Shown here: piece by piece, positions 1 to 5,566 of the stretch
How the letters are laid out: the number at the start of each line of letters is the position of its first letter
How positions within the stretch are numbered: the stretch's first letter is position 1
The notes under the pieces: model-generated
The model's database searches: none
What the model was told of the DNA's origin: nothing
Seen by the model: only the letters and a program-made list of their open reading frames with translations
NCBI GenBank assembly: GCA_030536165.1
Contig: JAUNQM010000143.1
Span: 1 to 6,773 of the forward strand
Reading direction: 5' to 3'
Source of the DNA: Prevotellaceae bacterium
GTDB lineage: Bacteria; Bacteroidota; Bacteroidia; Bacteroidales; Bacteroidaceae
DNA: 6,773 nt
Made by a program: the position numbers and the translations under genes

Positions 1-136
1 CTCGATTTTTTTTTTTTATGAGGTCCATTTTTTTTTGATTTTTATCACCACCCACCCCCCCGGGGTCGCACTAAAAAACCTATCGTTTATAAGTCAGATC
101 TCTAAATTGTTCTTGGAAAAAACATACATTTATCGC
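1..136. other. Non-coding segment rich in homopolymers
   Basis: No supported gene lies here. The segment carries a T12 run (6-17), a T9 run (28-36), a C7 run joined to G4 (55-65, containing the palindrome CCCCGGGG) and an A6 run near 75-80. The T12 run, five bases from the window edge, could be the T-tract of a plus-strand terminator whose stem lies outside the window, but no stem is visible. Runs of this kind are prone to replication slippage and also to sequencing error. Confidence 0.5.
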
Positions 137-175
137 AAAAAAAAAAACAATCGGAACTTTCACAAGCTCCGATTG
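137..175 (-). terminator. Strong intrinsic terminator, minus strand
   Basis: Read on the minus strand, an imperfect hairpin is followed at once by eleven T (A11 at 137-147 on the plus strand). The outer stem pairs 148-155 with 168-175 (CAATCGGA with TCCGATTG, 8 bp). After one A/C mismatch (156/167), 157-159 pairs with 164-166 around a 4-nt loop at 160-163. There is no T-tract on the plus side, so it is one-directional. The only protein gene to its right is on the plus strand, so this terminator has no obvious coding client. Confidence 0.8.
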
Positions 176-224
176 AACAAGAATCAACAGATTCATTATC
201 ACATTACTTTTTAAATAGACAATA

Positions 225-257
225 TTTCTAATTACATCTTAGAATAAGCTAGCTTTG
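225..257 (+). promoter_or_regulatory. Candidate distal promoter for the beta-helix gene
   Basis: TAGCTTTG at 250-257 is an exact TAnnTTTG match on the plus strand, with TTTC (225-228) 21 nt upstream as a near-match to the -33 TTTG. If used, it gives a leader of about 140 nt for the gene starting at 401. It overlaps the left arm of the inverted repeat at 253-310 and lies inside the candidate minus-strand transcript, so the two transcripts would be antisense to each other here. Confidence 0.25.
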
Positions 258-310
258 GTTATAGTTCTCTTTTCACGTTGCAAAAGTATAGCTTTTCCAT
301 GTAACCAAAG
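253..310. repeat. 9-bp inverted repeat between divergent promoters
   Basis: CTTTGGTTA (253-261) and TAACCAAAG (302-310) are perfect reverse complements, 40 nt apart. The right arm contains the -33 TTTG of the minus-strand promoter, and the left arm contains the end of a plus-strand TAnnTTTG box. The -7 box at 281-288 lies between them. A paired regulator site is one explanation. Duplicated promoter elements of similar sequence are another. Confidence 0.4.
281..309 (-). promoter_or_regulatory. Candidate Bacteroidetes-type promoter, minus strand
   Basis: On the minus strand the -7 box TACTTTTG (plus 281-288) matches the Bacteroidetes consensus TAnnTTTG exactly. A -33 TTTG (plus 306-309) lies 17 nt upstream, a little shorter than the usual 19-21. 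It points left, toward the terminator at 137-175, and would drive the candidate small RNA. Confidence 0.45.
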
Positions 311-373
311 TTGAAAATAATCTAAAAATGGTGGATTATCCTTTGAAAAGTGCGTTTATAGCACAAAATTTAC

Positions 374-381
374 TATATTTG
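374..381 (+). promoter_or_regulatory. Probable -7 box for the beta-helix gene
   Basis: TATATTTG at 374-381 matches TAnnTTTG exactly and lies 19 nt before the ATG at 401, implying a short leader of roughly 13-15 nt. No good TTTG -33 element sits at 19-21 nt upstream (TTTG at 342-345 is 28 nt away), so the promoter may be weak or need an activator. A 9-bp dyad, GGATTATCC (333-341), lies just upstream and could be an activator site. Confidence 0.45.
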
Positions 382-400
382 CATAAAAATTTACATTCCT

Positions 401-3049
401 ATGAAGACTAAAACCTCTCGATTGTTATTTGCTGCCCTGTTCAGCATCGTTTTCTCATTGTCAGTTGATGCCGCAACTAAGCCAAGACCACAGCTTTACG
501 TGCCTATGGATTATTCAACATGTGGCTATCACGCATCCGAACAGGCATTGCCTCAGTACGACTTCACATATCGCATAGAAAACGATGGGAGTAGTGATTA
601 TTCAGGTATAATCCAACAAGCAATTGACAAAATTTCCTCGGTGAAACCGAACAAAATCGGCATTCGTGGTGCAATCCTCCTCGGAGAAGGAAGGTTTGAC
701 ATTTCAAAACCTATAAGAATCTCTGCTTCGGGAGTAATTCTTTGCGGAAGTGGAAGAGACAAGACCGTAATCGTGAAACATGGTGCCGACCGCGGAGCTG
801 CTATCTACATTGAAGGCGGGAAAGGCACTTACAGCGAGGTGGAAAATTATAAATCTGGCGATAGAATCGGCATTTCTTGGACAGGCGATGCTGAATGGAT
901 TGCTGCACACAACTGCGATGACTTCGGCGGAAGACTGAGCTACACAGGCTGGAAAGAGGGTGACATAAACCTAATCTGGAATAGAACTGTGGTCGATGCA
1001 AGCGGAGATTCAATCGTGCTCGACGCTCCTATCACCATGTTTGGCTGCAAGAACAAGGTGAAGAAGGGTGATTTCCCAATGAGATTGTTTGATGCATCAA
1101 AGGAAATAAACGAGTGCGGCATTGCAAATATATCGGTGGAATCGGCAAAAAACAATTGGAATCCAAAAGATGAAGACCATTGCTGGACAGGTATTCATAT
1201 TGATAACGCGCGCGACTGCTGGGTAAGCATGGTGAACTTCCGCCATTTCTCTGGCAGCGCCGTAAACATACAGCGAGGCGGCAGTCGTATAACAGTTGAA
1301 GATTGTATCGCGTCAGAGCCAGTGTCGGAGATTGGCGGATGGCGTCGCGATGTCTTTATTACACGCGGACAACAGACTTTGTTCCAGCGCTGTGTCTCGC
1401 GCGAGGGAATACACGACTTCGCTGCAGGCTATTGTGCAGCAGGGCCTAATGCATTCGTTCAGTGTGAAGGCGAGAACTCTCTCGGCTTCTCTGGCAGCAT
1501 CGGAGCATGGGCACCAGGACTACTTTTCGACATTGTGAACATCGACGGAAACGACATCTGCATTATGAATCTTGAGCAGTTCCGCACTGGCACAGGGTGG
1601 AATTCAGGCAACACATTAGTATGGCAATGCACGGCTTCAAACATAAAATGCTATTCGCCAGACGCAGAAAACCGCAACAGCGGACACGGCTGCTGGGGTG
1701 CTCTATGGGGTAACGCAGAGTGGACAAGCAGTAACGACCACGTTTCGCCACGCAGTATTTTCTATGCACAGCTCGAACAGCGAATGAAATCTGAAGGCAA
1801 GGATATGGCTGTAGATGGAAGAATCCTAATGAGAAGTACCGACGCAACAACTTCGCCTACGGTAGAACAGGCTGAACGCATGGCACAAGAAAGCCTCACC
1901 ACACCACGCCTGACACTTGAAGCATGGATTGCACAACACGACAATGCAGCGATAAATGCAACAAAGATTCCTTTGTTTAAGTATAAAGCACCGAAAGAAG
2001 AGAAGAAAGAACTGGCGTTAGAACCGCTTTCACGCAACAAGATGACGAGCGGAGTCCCGTGGTGGAATGGGCGAATTAAGGACTCTTGGGTGAAAAAGTC
2101 TGCACGTCCGGCAATCACTCGATTCGTGCCTGGTTACGAAGGTACAGGGTGGACTGACAACTTAGACGACGTGGTAAACTATCTCGACAAGCGAGGCTTT
2201 GGCAGCCTTTATCATCACTATGGCCTGTGGTATGATATTAGAAGAACTGACCACGAGCGTATTCGCCGTGCCGATGGAAACGTTGAGCCACCGTTCTATG
2301 AGCAGCCGTTTGCTCGTTCAGGCGTGGGCACTGCATGGGATGGACTTAGCCGCTACGACCTCACAAAGCCTAACCTGTGGTATTGGGAACGCCTCAAGGA
2401 GTTTGCCCAGAAGGCTGCGGAGAAGAATATCTACCTTTTCAACAACATGTACTTCCAGCACAACATACTCGAAGCTGGTGCGCATTGGGTGGATTGTCCG
2501 TGGAGACCTGTGAACAATATAAACGAGACTAACTTCCCTGAGCCTGTACCGTTTGCAGGCGACAAGCGCATCTTTATGGCAGAGCAGTTCTACAACGAAC
2601 AAGACCCAGTGCTTCGTCCGCTTCACAAACAATATATAAGAATGTGTCTGGAGCAGTTGAAAGACCAGCCGAATGTGGTTCATTTCATCAGTGCAGAATA
2701 CACGGGACCTCTGCATTTCACTCGTTTCTGGCTTGAGACTATCGCAGAATGGGAGGCAGAGACAGGCTTGCATCCACTGGTTGCTATAAGTTGTACGAAG
2801 GATGCACAGGACGCATTACTCGAAGACCCAAAGCTCGGCAAGATAATAGACGTTATTGACATTCGCTATTGGCACTACAGCGACAAGGGGCTGTGGGCAC
2901 CAGAAGCAGGTAAGAATATGGCTCCACGCCAATGGCAACGCAAGTTCCCTATTGGCAAGACGTCAAAGGCGGACATAGATAAGGCGGTCAATGAATACCA
3001 AGAACGCTACCCTGACAAGGTAGTCATCTATAATGGATTTGCGATGTAA
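401..3049 (+). CDS. Exported two-domain protein: pectate-lyase-like beta-helix plus GH-like C-terminal domain
   Basis: 882 residues. Residues 1-25 form a signal peptide: basic start, hydrophobic core, and an Ala-rich site at V-D-A-A for signal peptidase I. There is no lipobox Cys, so it is probably periplasmic or secreted. Residues about 30-450 look like a right-handed beta-helix of the pectate-lyase superfamily: an early G-x-I-L-x-G-x-G-x-x-x-T-V-I turn at 111-125, then repeated short strands with many Asn, Gly and Cys (about 15 Cys in this half). A charged linker (about 530-545) leads to residues 550-882, rich in Trp, His and Tyr. There QPNVVHFISAEYTGP (756-770) resembles strand beta-4 of clan GH-A glycosidases, with Glu766 as possible acid/base, and IIDVIDIRYWHY (815-826) resembles a later barrel strand. 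I believe this half corresponds to a Bacteroidetes DUF (possibly DUF6298), unverified. The likely role is breakdown of a plant or host polysaccharide, with unknown substrate. No SusC/SusD genes lie in the window. The gene is convergent with the acyltransferase. Confidence 0.8.
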   Translation: MKTKTSRLLFAALFSIVFSLSVDAATKPRPQLYVPMDYSTCGYHASEQALPQYDFTYRIENDGSSDYSGIIQQAIDKISSVKPNKIGIRGAILLGEGRFDISKPIRISASGVILCGSGRDKTVIVKHGADRGAAIYIEGGKGTYSEVENYKSGDRIGISWTGDAEWIAAHNCDDFGGRLSYTGWKEGDINLIWNRTVVDASGDSIVLDAPITMFGCKNKVKKGDFPMRLFDASKEINECGIANISVESAKNNWNPKDEDHCWTGIHIDNARDCWVSMVNFRHFSGSAVNIQRGGSRITVEDCIASEPVSEIGGWRRDVFITRGQQTLFQRCVSREGIHDFAAGYCAAGPNAFVQCEGENSLGFSGSIGAWAPGLLFDIVNIDGNDICIMNLEQFRTGTGWNSGNTLVWQCTASNIKCYSPDAENRNSGHGCWGALWGNAEWTSSNDHVSPRSIFYAQLEQRMKSEGKDMAVDGRILMRSTDATTSPTVEQAERMAQESLTTPRLTLEAWIAQHDNAAINATKIPLFKYKAPKEEKKELALEPLSRNKMTSGVPWWNGRIKDSWVKKSARPAITRFVPGYEGTGWTDNLDDVVNYLDKRGFGSLYHHYGLWYDIRRTDHERIRRADGNVEPPFYEQPFARSGVGTAWDGLSRYDLTKPNLWYWERLKEFAQKAAEKNIYLFNNMYFQHNILEAGAHWVDCPWRPVNNINETNFPEPVPFAGDKRIFMAEQFYNEQDPVLRPLHKQYIRMCLEQLKDQPNVVHFISAEYTGPLHFTRFWLETIAEWEAETGLHPLVAISCTKDAQDALLEDPKLGKIIDVIDIRYWHYSDKGLWAPEAGKNMAPRQWQRKFPIGKTSKADIDKAVNEYQERYPDKVVIYNGFAM

Positions 3050-3122
3050 AAGAAGCATCGCCGACCCTACCAGAAAATATTGATGCCAGTCTTTGTTTAT
3101 AAGAACAATTTATTTACCACAT

Positions 3123-3210
3123 CGTCATCCTGAACTTGATTCAGGATCTCCATCATTGCTTACAGTTCTCTTCGTAACGAAGGAGATTGCGGGTCAAGCC
3201 CGCAATGACG
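3123..3210. repeat. Inverted pair of 29-nt REP-like palindromic elements
   Basis: Two copies of one element lie head to head in the convergent spacer. Copy 1 (3123-3151, plus): CGTCAT, 6-nt arm CCTGAA, loop CTTGA, arm TTCAGG, then ATCTCC. Copy 2 (3182-3210) is the same on the minus strand: CGTCAT, TGCGGG, CTTGA, CCCGCA, ATCTCC. Each makes a perfect 8-bp stem with a 5-nt loop. The flanks and loop are identical between copies, while the 6-nt arms differ but remain complementary. A 30-nt linker (3152-3181) contains a small CTTCG/CGAAG hairpin. This layout resembles REP/BIME sequences, mobilised in trans by RAYT transposases in other bacteria. No RAYT gene is in the window. Lying between two 3' ends, it may stabilise transcripts or stop them, although no T-tract follows. 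Confidence 0.75.
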
Positions 3211-3226
3211 AGGTAGGTGTCATACT

Positions 3227-4372
3227 TTATTCTTTCCTTGCGGCGTCGTAGTTCCTCAATGGGTTTGCATACATGGTAAGTATGCGTTCGCGGAGGAAAG
3301 GCTTGTCGGCATTCTCAATGTCTATCTTGGCAAGTTGAGTTTCAAGATAGGATTCAAACTTTGCTTTCTCGTCGTCCGTGTAGCCGCCATTTGTTGTGCC
3401 TTCAAGCATGTCTAACGCAATGCGATTGCAAGGATAAATCATATAATTGCGATGTATCTCCTTGCTGATATGGTCTGCAACGATATCGAAGAATTCTCCC
3501 TTAGGCATATCGTCAGGCAGGGTGTCTATCCACTCGTCGATGCATGGCGCACAATGATAGTGCACATGACCTTTCTGCCCGAAGATACCTATCCGCATGT
3601 TGAGCACGTCCTCGTCTTTTGTCTTCTTGTAGTCGGTGTCGCGCTTCAGTTGGAATTCCTTTGCCTTAAGATAGTCGCAAGGGTCGTATTCGTAAGAGAT
3701 TGTGAGCGGACAAAGATGCAAATCCTTCAGGCGCTGCTTCAAAGAACCTTCACCACCCATGCACATCATCTTCAAAATAGAAGGCTGAGTGAGGTCATTG
3801 CTGTCTTTTGCACGCCCTTCGCGTTGAGCAATCCAGATGTTCTCATGCTTTGCATTCACAACAAAGTGCATGTATTCAGACATTCGCTTGCTGCTTATGA
3901 GGAACTCGCGCGGAGAAAGACTGCGCTGCACGATGAAAGCCTTGCAGGTGCGTACCAGATCGTTAATCCACTGACGTGCAAGGAGGTTATCGCCGATAGC
4001 AATTTCCACCGTTGTCGAGAAGCCTGCGTCGAGCAGCAGCTTAGCAAGGAATGCTGAGTCAAGAATGATGTCGCGATGGTTACTGATGAAAGTATAGCGC
4101 TTCGTCACGTCGATATTTTCAGAATCCATCTCGCATCCACATCCCATTCCTTTGAGAAGATTTTCAAGGAAAGGGTAAGCAAATGTCTTCTGGAATGTGA
4201 TGCTGTCTTTGCACTGGAAAAGTATCTGCGCAACCTTTTCAAAAGGTACGTTAGGGTATAAGGATGCAATAACCTTGCGGAAACCGTCATCTGCAAGCAA
4301 ACGCTCATAGACCGCTGGCAGTTCTTCTGGTTCGTAAGGTCTTATCTCGTCAAATTCACTTGGGATTTTCAT
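3227..4372 (-). CDS. PlsC/PlsB-like 1-acyl-glycerol-phosphate acyltransferase family protein
   Basis: 381 residues from the ATG at 4372. The frame stays open to an ATG at 4459, but the extra 29 residues would be encoded by tandem-repeat spacer (NLQLTIYTLQL-like text), so MKIPSEF is chosen as the start. The acyltransferase signatures are NHRDIILD at 98-105 (His99 as catalytic base), FIVQRS at 146-151, and REGRAKDSND at 184-193, equivalent to the EG-x-R phosphate-binding motif. The family moves acyl chains from acyl-ACP or acyl-CoA to glycerol-phosphate-type acceptors at the inner membrane. No transmembrane helix is evident, so it is probably a peripheral cytoplasmic-face enzyme. The exact acceptor is unknown, and ornithine-lipid or other lipid acylation cannot be excluded. 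The His-to-Asp spacing is H-x5-D rather than the usual H-x4-D. It is last in the minus-strand run, 147 nt after ddl. Confidence 0.8.
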   Translation of the reverse strand: MKIPSEFDEIRPYEPEELPAVYERLLADDGFRKVIASLYPNVPFEKVAQILFQCKDSITFQKTFAYPFLENLLKGMGCGCEMDSENIDVTKRYTFISNHRDIILDSAFLAKLLLDAGFSTTVEIAIGDNLLARQWINDLVRTCKAFIVQRSLSPREFLISSKRMSEYMHFVVNAKHENIWIAQREGRAKDSNDLTQPSILKMMCMGGEGSLKQRLKDLHLCPLTISYEYDPCDYLKAKEFQLKRDTDYKKTKDEDVLNMRIGIFGQKGHVHYHCAPCIDEWIDTLPDDMPKGEFFDIVADHISKEIHRNYMIYPCNRIALDMLEGTTNGGYTDDEKAKFESYLETQLAKIDIENADKPFLRERILTMYANPLRNYDAARKE

Positions 4373-4407
4373 AAGTTGTAAAGTGTAAATTGTAAGTTGT
4401 AAGTTTT
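4373..4407 (-). repeat. 7-nt tandem array abutting the acyltransferase start codon
   Basis: Five units of a degenerate heptamer (plus-strand consensus AAgTTGT) begin at 4373, 4380, 4387, 4394 and 4401 with no phase slip. The units at 4373 and 4394 are identical, and the others differ by one to three bases. On the minus strand the array runs directly into the ATG (4372-4370), so it occupies the ribosome-binding region, which has no Shine-Dalgarno sequence. Confidence 0.8.
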
Positions 4408-4452
4408 TTTTAAGGTAGGTTCTATAAATTGTGACTTCCACTTTTTGTGTAT

Positions 4453-4488
4453 CTAGCAAAACTAGTTAATCTAGCATGTCTAGAACCA
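4453..4488 (-). repeat. 9-nt tandem array with CTAG core
   Basis: CTAG occurs at 4453, 4462, 4471 and 4480, exactly 9 nt apart, while the five bases between cores vary. CTAG is rare in many bacterial genomes, so four in phase is striking. The last unit meets the AACC heptamer array at 4484 without a gap. Confidence 0.8.
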
Positions 4489-4489
4489 A
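4457..4489 (-). promoter_or_regulatory. Candidate internal promoter for the acyltransferase, inside the repeats
   Basis: One unit of the CTAG array supplies TAGTTTTG on the minus strand (plus 4457-4464), an exact TAnnTTTG match. TTGG (plus 4486-4489) lies 21 nt upstream as a fair -33 element. It would give a leader of about 75-80 nt before the ATG at 4372. The match may simply be a by-product of repeat composition. Confidence 0.3.
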
Positions 4490-4518
4490 TAACCTAAAAC
4501 CAACAACCAATAACCGTT
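4484..4518 (-). repeat. 7-nt tandem array with AACC core, after ddl
   Basis: AACC occurs at 4484, 4491, 4498, 4505 and 4512, exactly 7 nt apart (consensus AACCAAT on the plus strand, GGTTATT-like on the transcribed strand). It begins one base beyond the ddl stop codon (4520-4522) and abuts the 9-nt CTAG array at its other end. Confidence 0.8.
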
Positions 4519-4519
4519 A

Positions 4520-5500
4520 TTAAAATTGATTTTCCACGATGTCTGACAGCACGTCCTTGATGTCAAGTCCTGCTGCTTTCACCTGCTGAGGGATGAGACT
4601 TGTGGCAGTCATGCCTGGGGTCGTGTTTATCTCAAGCATGTTCACCATGCCTTCTGGCGAAATGATGTAGTCGATGCGGATGATGCCGTTGCAATGCAGA
4701 ATGTCGTAGATTATACTTGTTATCTTGCGCACTCTCTCTGCTATCTCCTCCGGAATACGTGCAGGTGTGATTTCCTGCACCTGTCCGTTGTACTTGGCAT
4801 CGTAGTCGAAGAACTCATTCTCGGTTACTACTTCCGTTATAGGGAATACAACCATCTTCTCCTTTGTCTTGTAGCATCCACAAGTAATCTCTGTTCCTGC
4901 AAGGAAGCCTTCAATCATCACCTCATTGCTTTCCTCAAAGGCTACGTCGAGGGCTTTCTTCAGGTCTTCAACTTTTTTCACTTTCGTCACGCCGAAGCTG
5001 CTGCCGTCTGTGCTTGGCTTTACAAACACAGGCATACCAAGACGCTGCTCTATCTCTATTGGGTTAAGCTGGCTCTCCTCGCCTTTGCGTATGAGAACGC
5101 TGTCGGCAACGCTTACGCCAAAGCTGCGAAGATACTGGTTGAGGGCAAACTTGTCAAAGGTAAGAGCCTCTACAAGAACATTGCTTGTGGAATATGGCAC
5201 CTTCACCATTTCAAAGTAACCTTGCATGATGCCGTTTTCTCCTGGTGCACCATGAATGGTGATGTAGGCGTAGTCAAACTTTTTGTTCGTGCCGTCTTCA
5301 ACAAACGAGAAGTCCTTATATATAATAGGTGTCTTGCTTCCTTCGTTGAGGTGCACTTGCCAGTCCATGCCTCTTGTCTCTACAAGGTAGATATTGTATC
5401 TCTCTTTGTCAAAGAATGAGTAGAGCCCTGCCCCACTACGCATTGAGACATCGTGCTCCGATGAGTCTCCGCCGCATACTATTGCTATTGTTCTTTTCAT
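4520..5500 (-). CDS. ddl: D-alanine--D-alanine ligase
   Basis: 326 residues, near the usual family length (E. coli DdlB has about 306). It is a cytoplasmic ATP-grasp enzyme joining two D-Ala in an ATP-dependent reaction. The product is added by MurF to UDP-MurNAc-tripeptide for peptidoglycan. Visible landmarks, with DdlB equivalents inferred by hand alignment: GGDSSEHDVS 10-19 with Glu15; HG 83-84; VFVKPSTDGSSFG 158-170 with Lys161 and Ser167 (Ser150); Glu204 (Glu187); omega loop FDYDAKY 231-237 with Lys236-Tyr237 (Lys215-Tyr216); RID 275-277; metal ligands Glu290 and Asn292; Ser301 (Ser281). Tyr at 237 is the dipeptide-forming type; Phe there is linked to D-Ala-D-lactate synthesis and vancomycin resistance, so D-Ala-D-Ala is expected. 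The start at 5500 gives the normal N-terminus. It lies 66 nt after rluD, and the spacer is A-rich before the ATG. Confidence 0.97.
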   Translation of the reverse strand: MKRTIAIVCGGDSSEHDVSMRSGAGLYSFFDKERYNIYLVETRGMDWQVHLNEGSKTPIIYKDFSFVEDGTNKKFDYAYITIHGAPGENGIMQGYFEMVKVPYSTSNVLVEALTFDKFALNQYLRSFGVSVADSVLIRKGEESQLNPIEIEQRLGMPVFVKPSTDGSSFGVTKVKKVEDLKKALDVAFEESNEVMIEGFLAGTEITCGCYKTKEKMVVFPITEVVTENEFFDYDAKYNGQVQEITPARIPEEIAERVRKITSIIYDILHCNGIIRIDYIISPEGMVNMLEINTTPGMTATSLIPQQVKAAGLDIKDVLSDIVENQF

Positions 5501-5519
5501 TTTCTTTTGTTTATCGTTG

Positions 5520-5555
5520 GTATAGTCGCTATAGAGTCTATAGCTGCTATAGGGG
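5520..5555 (-). repeat. 9-nt tandem array with TATAG core, between rluD and ddl
   Basis: TATAG occurs at 5521, 5530, 5539 and 5548, exactly 9 nt apart. Three of the four units begin CTATAG and the fourth GTATAG, followed by three variable bases. A weakly similar unit may precede it at 5511-5519. The array fills over half of the 66-nt spacer. CTATAG is itself a palindrome. Confidence 0.8.
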
Positions 5556-5566
5556 TATTGTATCTA

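Larger units (their letters stand above)
137..276 (-). ncRNA. Candidate small RNA bounded by a promoter and a terminator
   Basis: A minus-strand -7 box (281-288) and the intrinsic terminator at 137-175 delimit a predicted transcript of about 140 nt, starting near 273-276. It holds no credible ORF: ATG codons near 235 and 207 run into stops at once, and the only longer frame runs through the terminator. Two small hairpins precede the terminator: 226-231 with 239-244 (TTCTAA with TTAGAA, 7-nt loop) and 181-185 with 190-194 (GAATC with GATTC, 4-nt loop). It is transcribed away from the beta-helix gene at 401, so it could be an independent small RNA or a remnant of a leader. I do not recognise an RNA family. 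The call rests on layout alone. Confidence 0.35.

Noticed and set aside
91..210. A ~39-codon minus-strand ORF starting near 207
   Set aside because: It runs straight through the terminator hairpin and T11 (poly-Phe) and has no protein-like features.
3050..3122. Intrinsic terminator for the beta-helix gene or the minus-strand run
   Set aside because: Only a 5-bp GCATC/GATGC pairing with a loop over 20 nt is visible, so it is too weak to call.
3123..3210. CRISPR repeats
   Set aside because: There are only two units, they are inverted relative to each other, and their arms differ. No spacer array or cas gene is present.
4373..4459. N-terminal extension of the acyltransferase to an ATG at 4459
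   Set aside because: The added 29 codons are read from tandem-repeat spacer and look non-protein-like. The ATG at 4372 gives the expected N-terminus.
5137..5237. Possible Phe-type Ddl (D-Ala-D-lactate ligase, vancomycin resistance) suggested by the FFDY sequence
   Set aside because: By alignment with E. coli DdlB the deciding residue is the Tyr after Lys (Tyr237 here), which is retained. The Phe replaces Tyr210, not Tyr216.
4694..5419. 241-codon plus-strand ORF opposite ddl
   Set aside because: It is an antisense shadow of a clear ddl gene, Cys/Leu-rich with no recognisable domain. The same applies to the other long antisense frames over the acyltransferase (3452-4057) and rluD (5678-6214).
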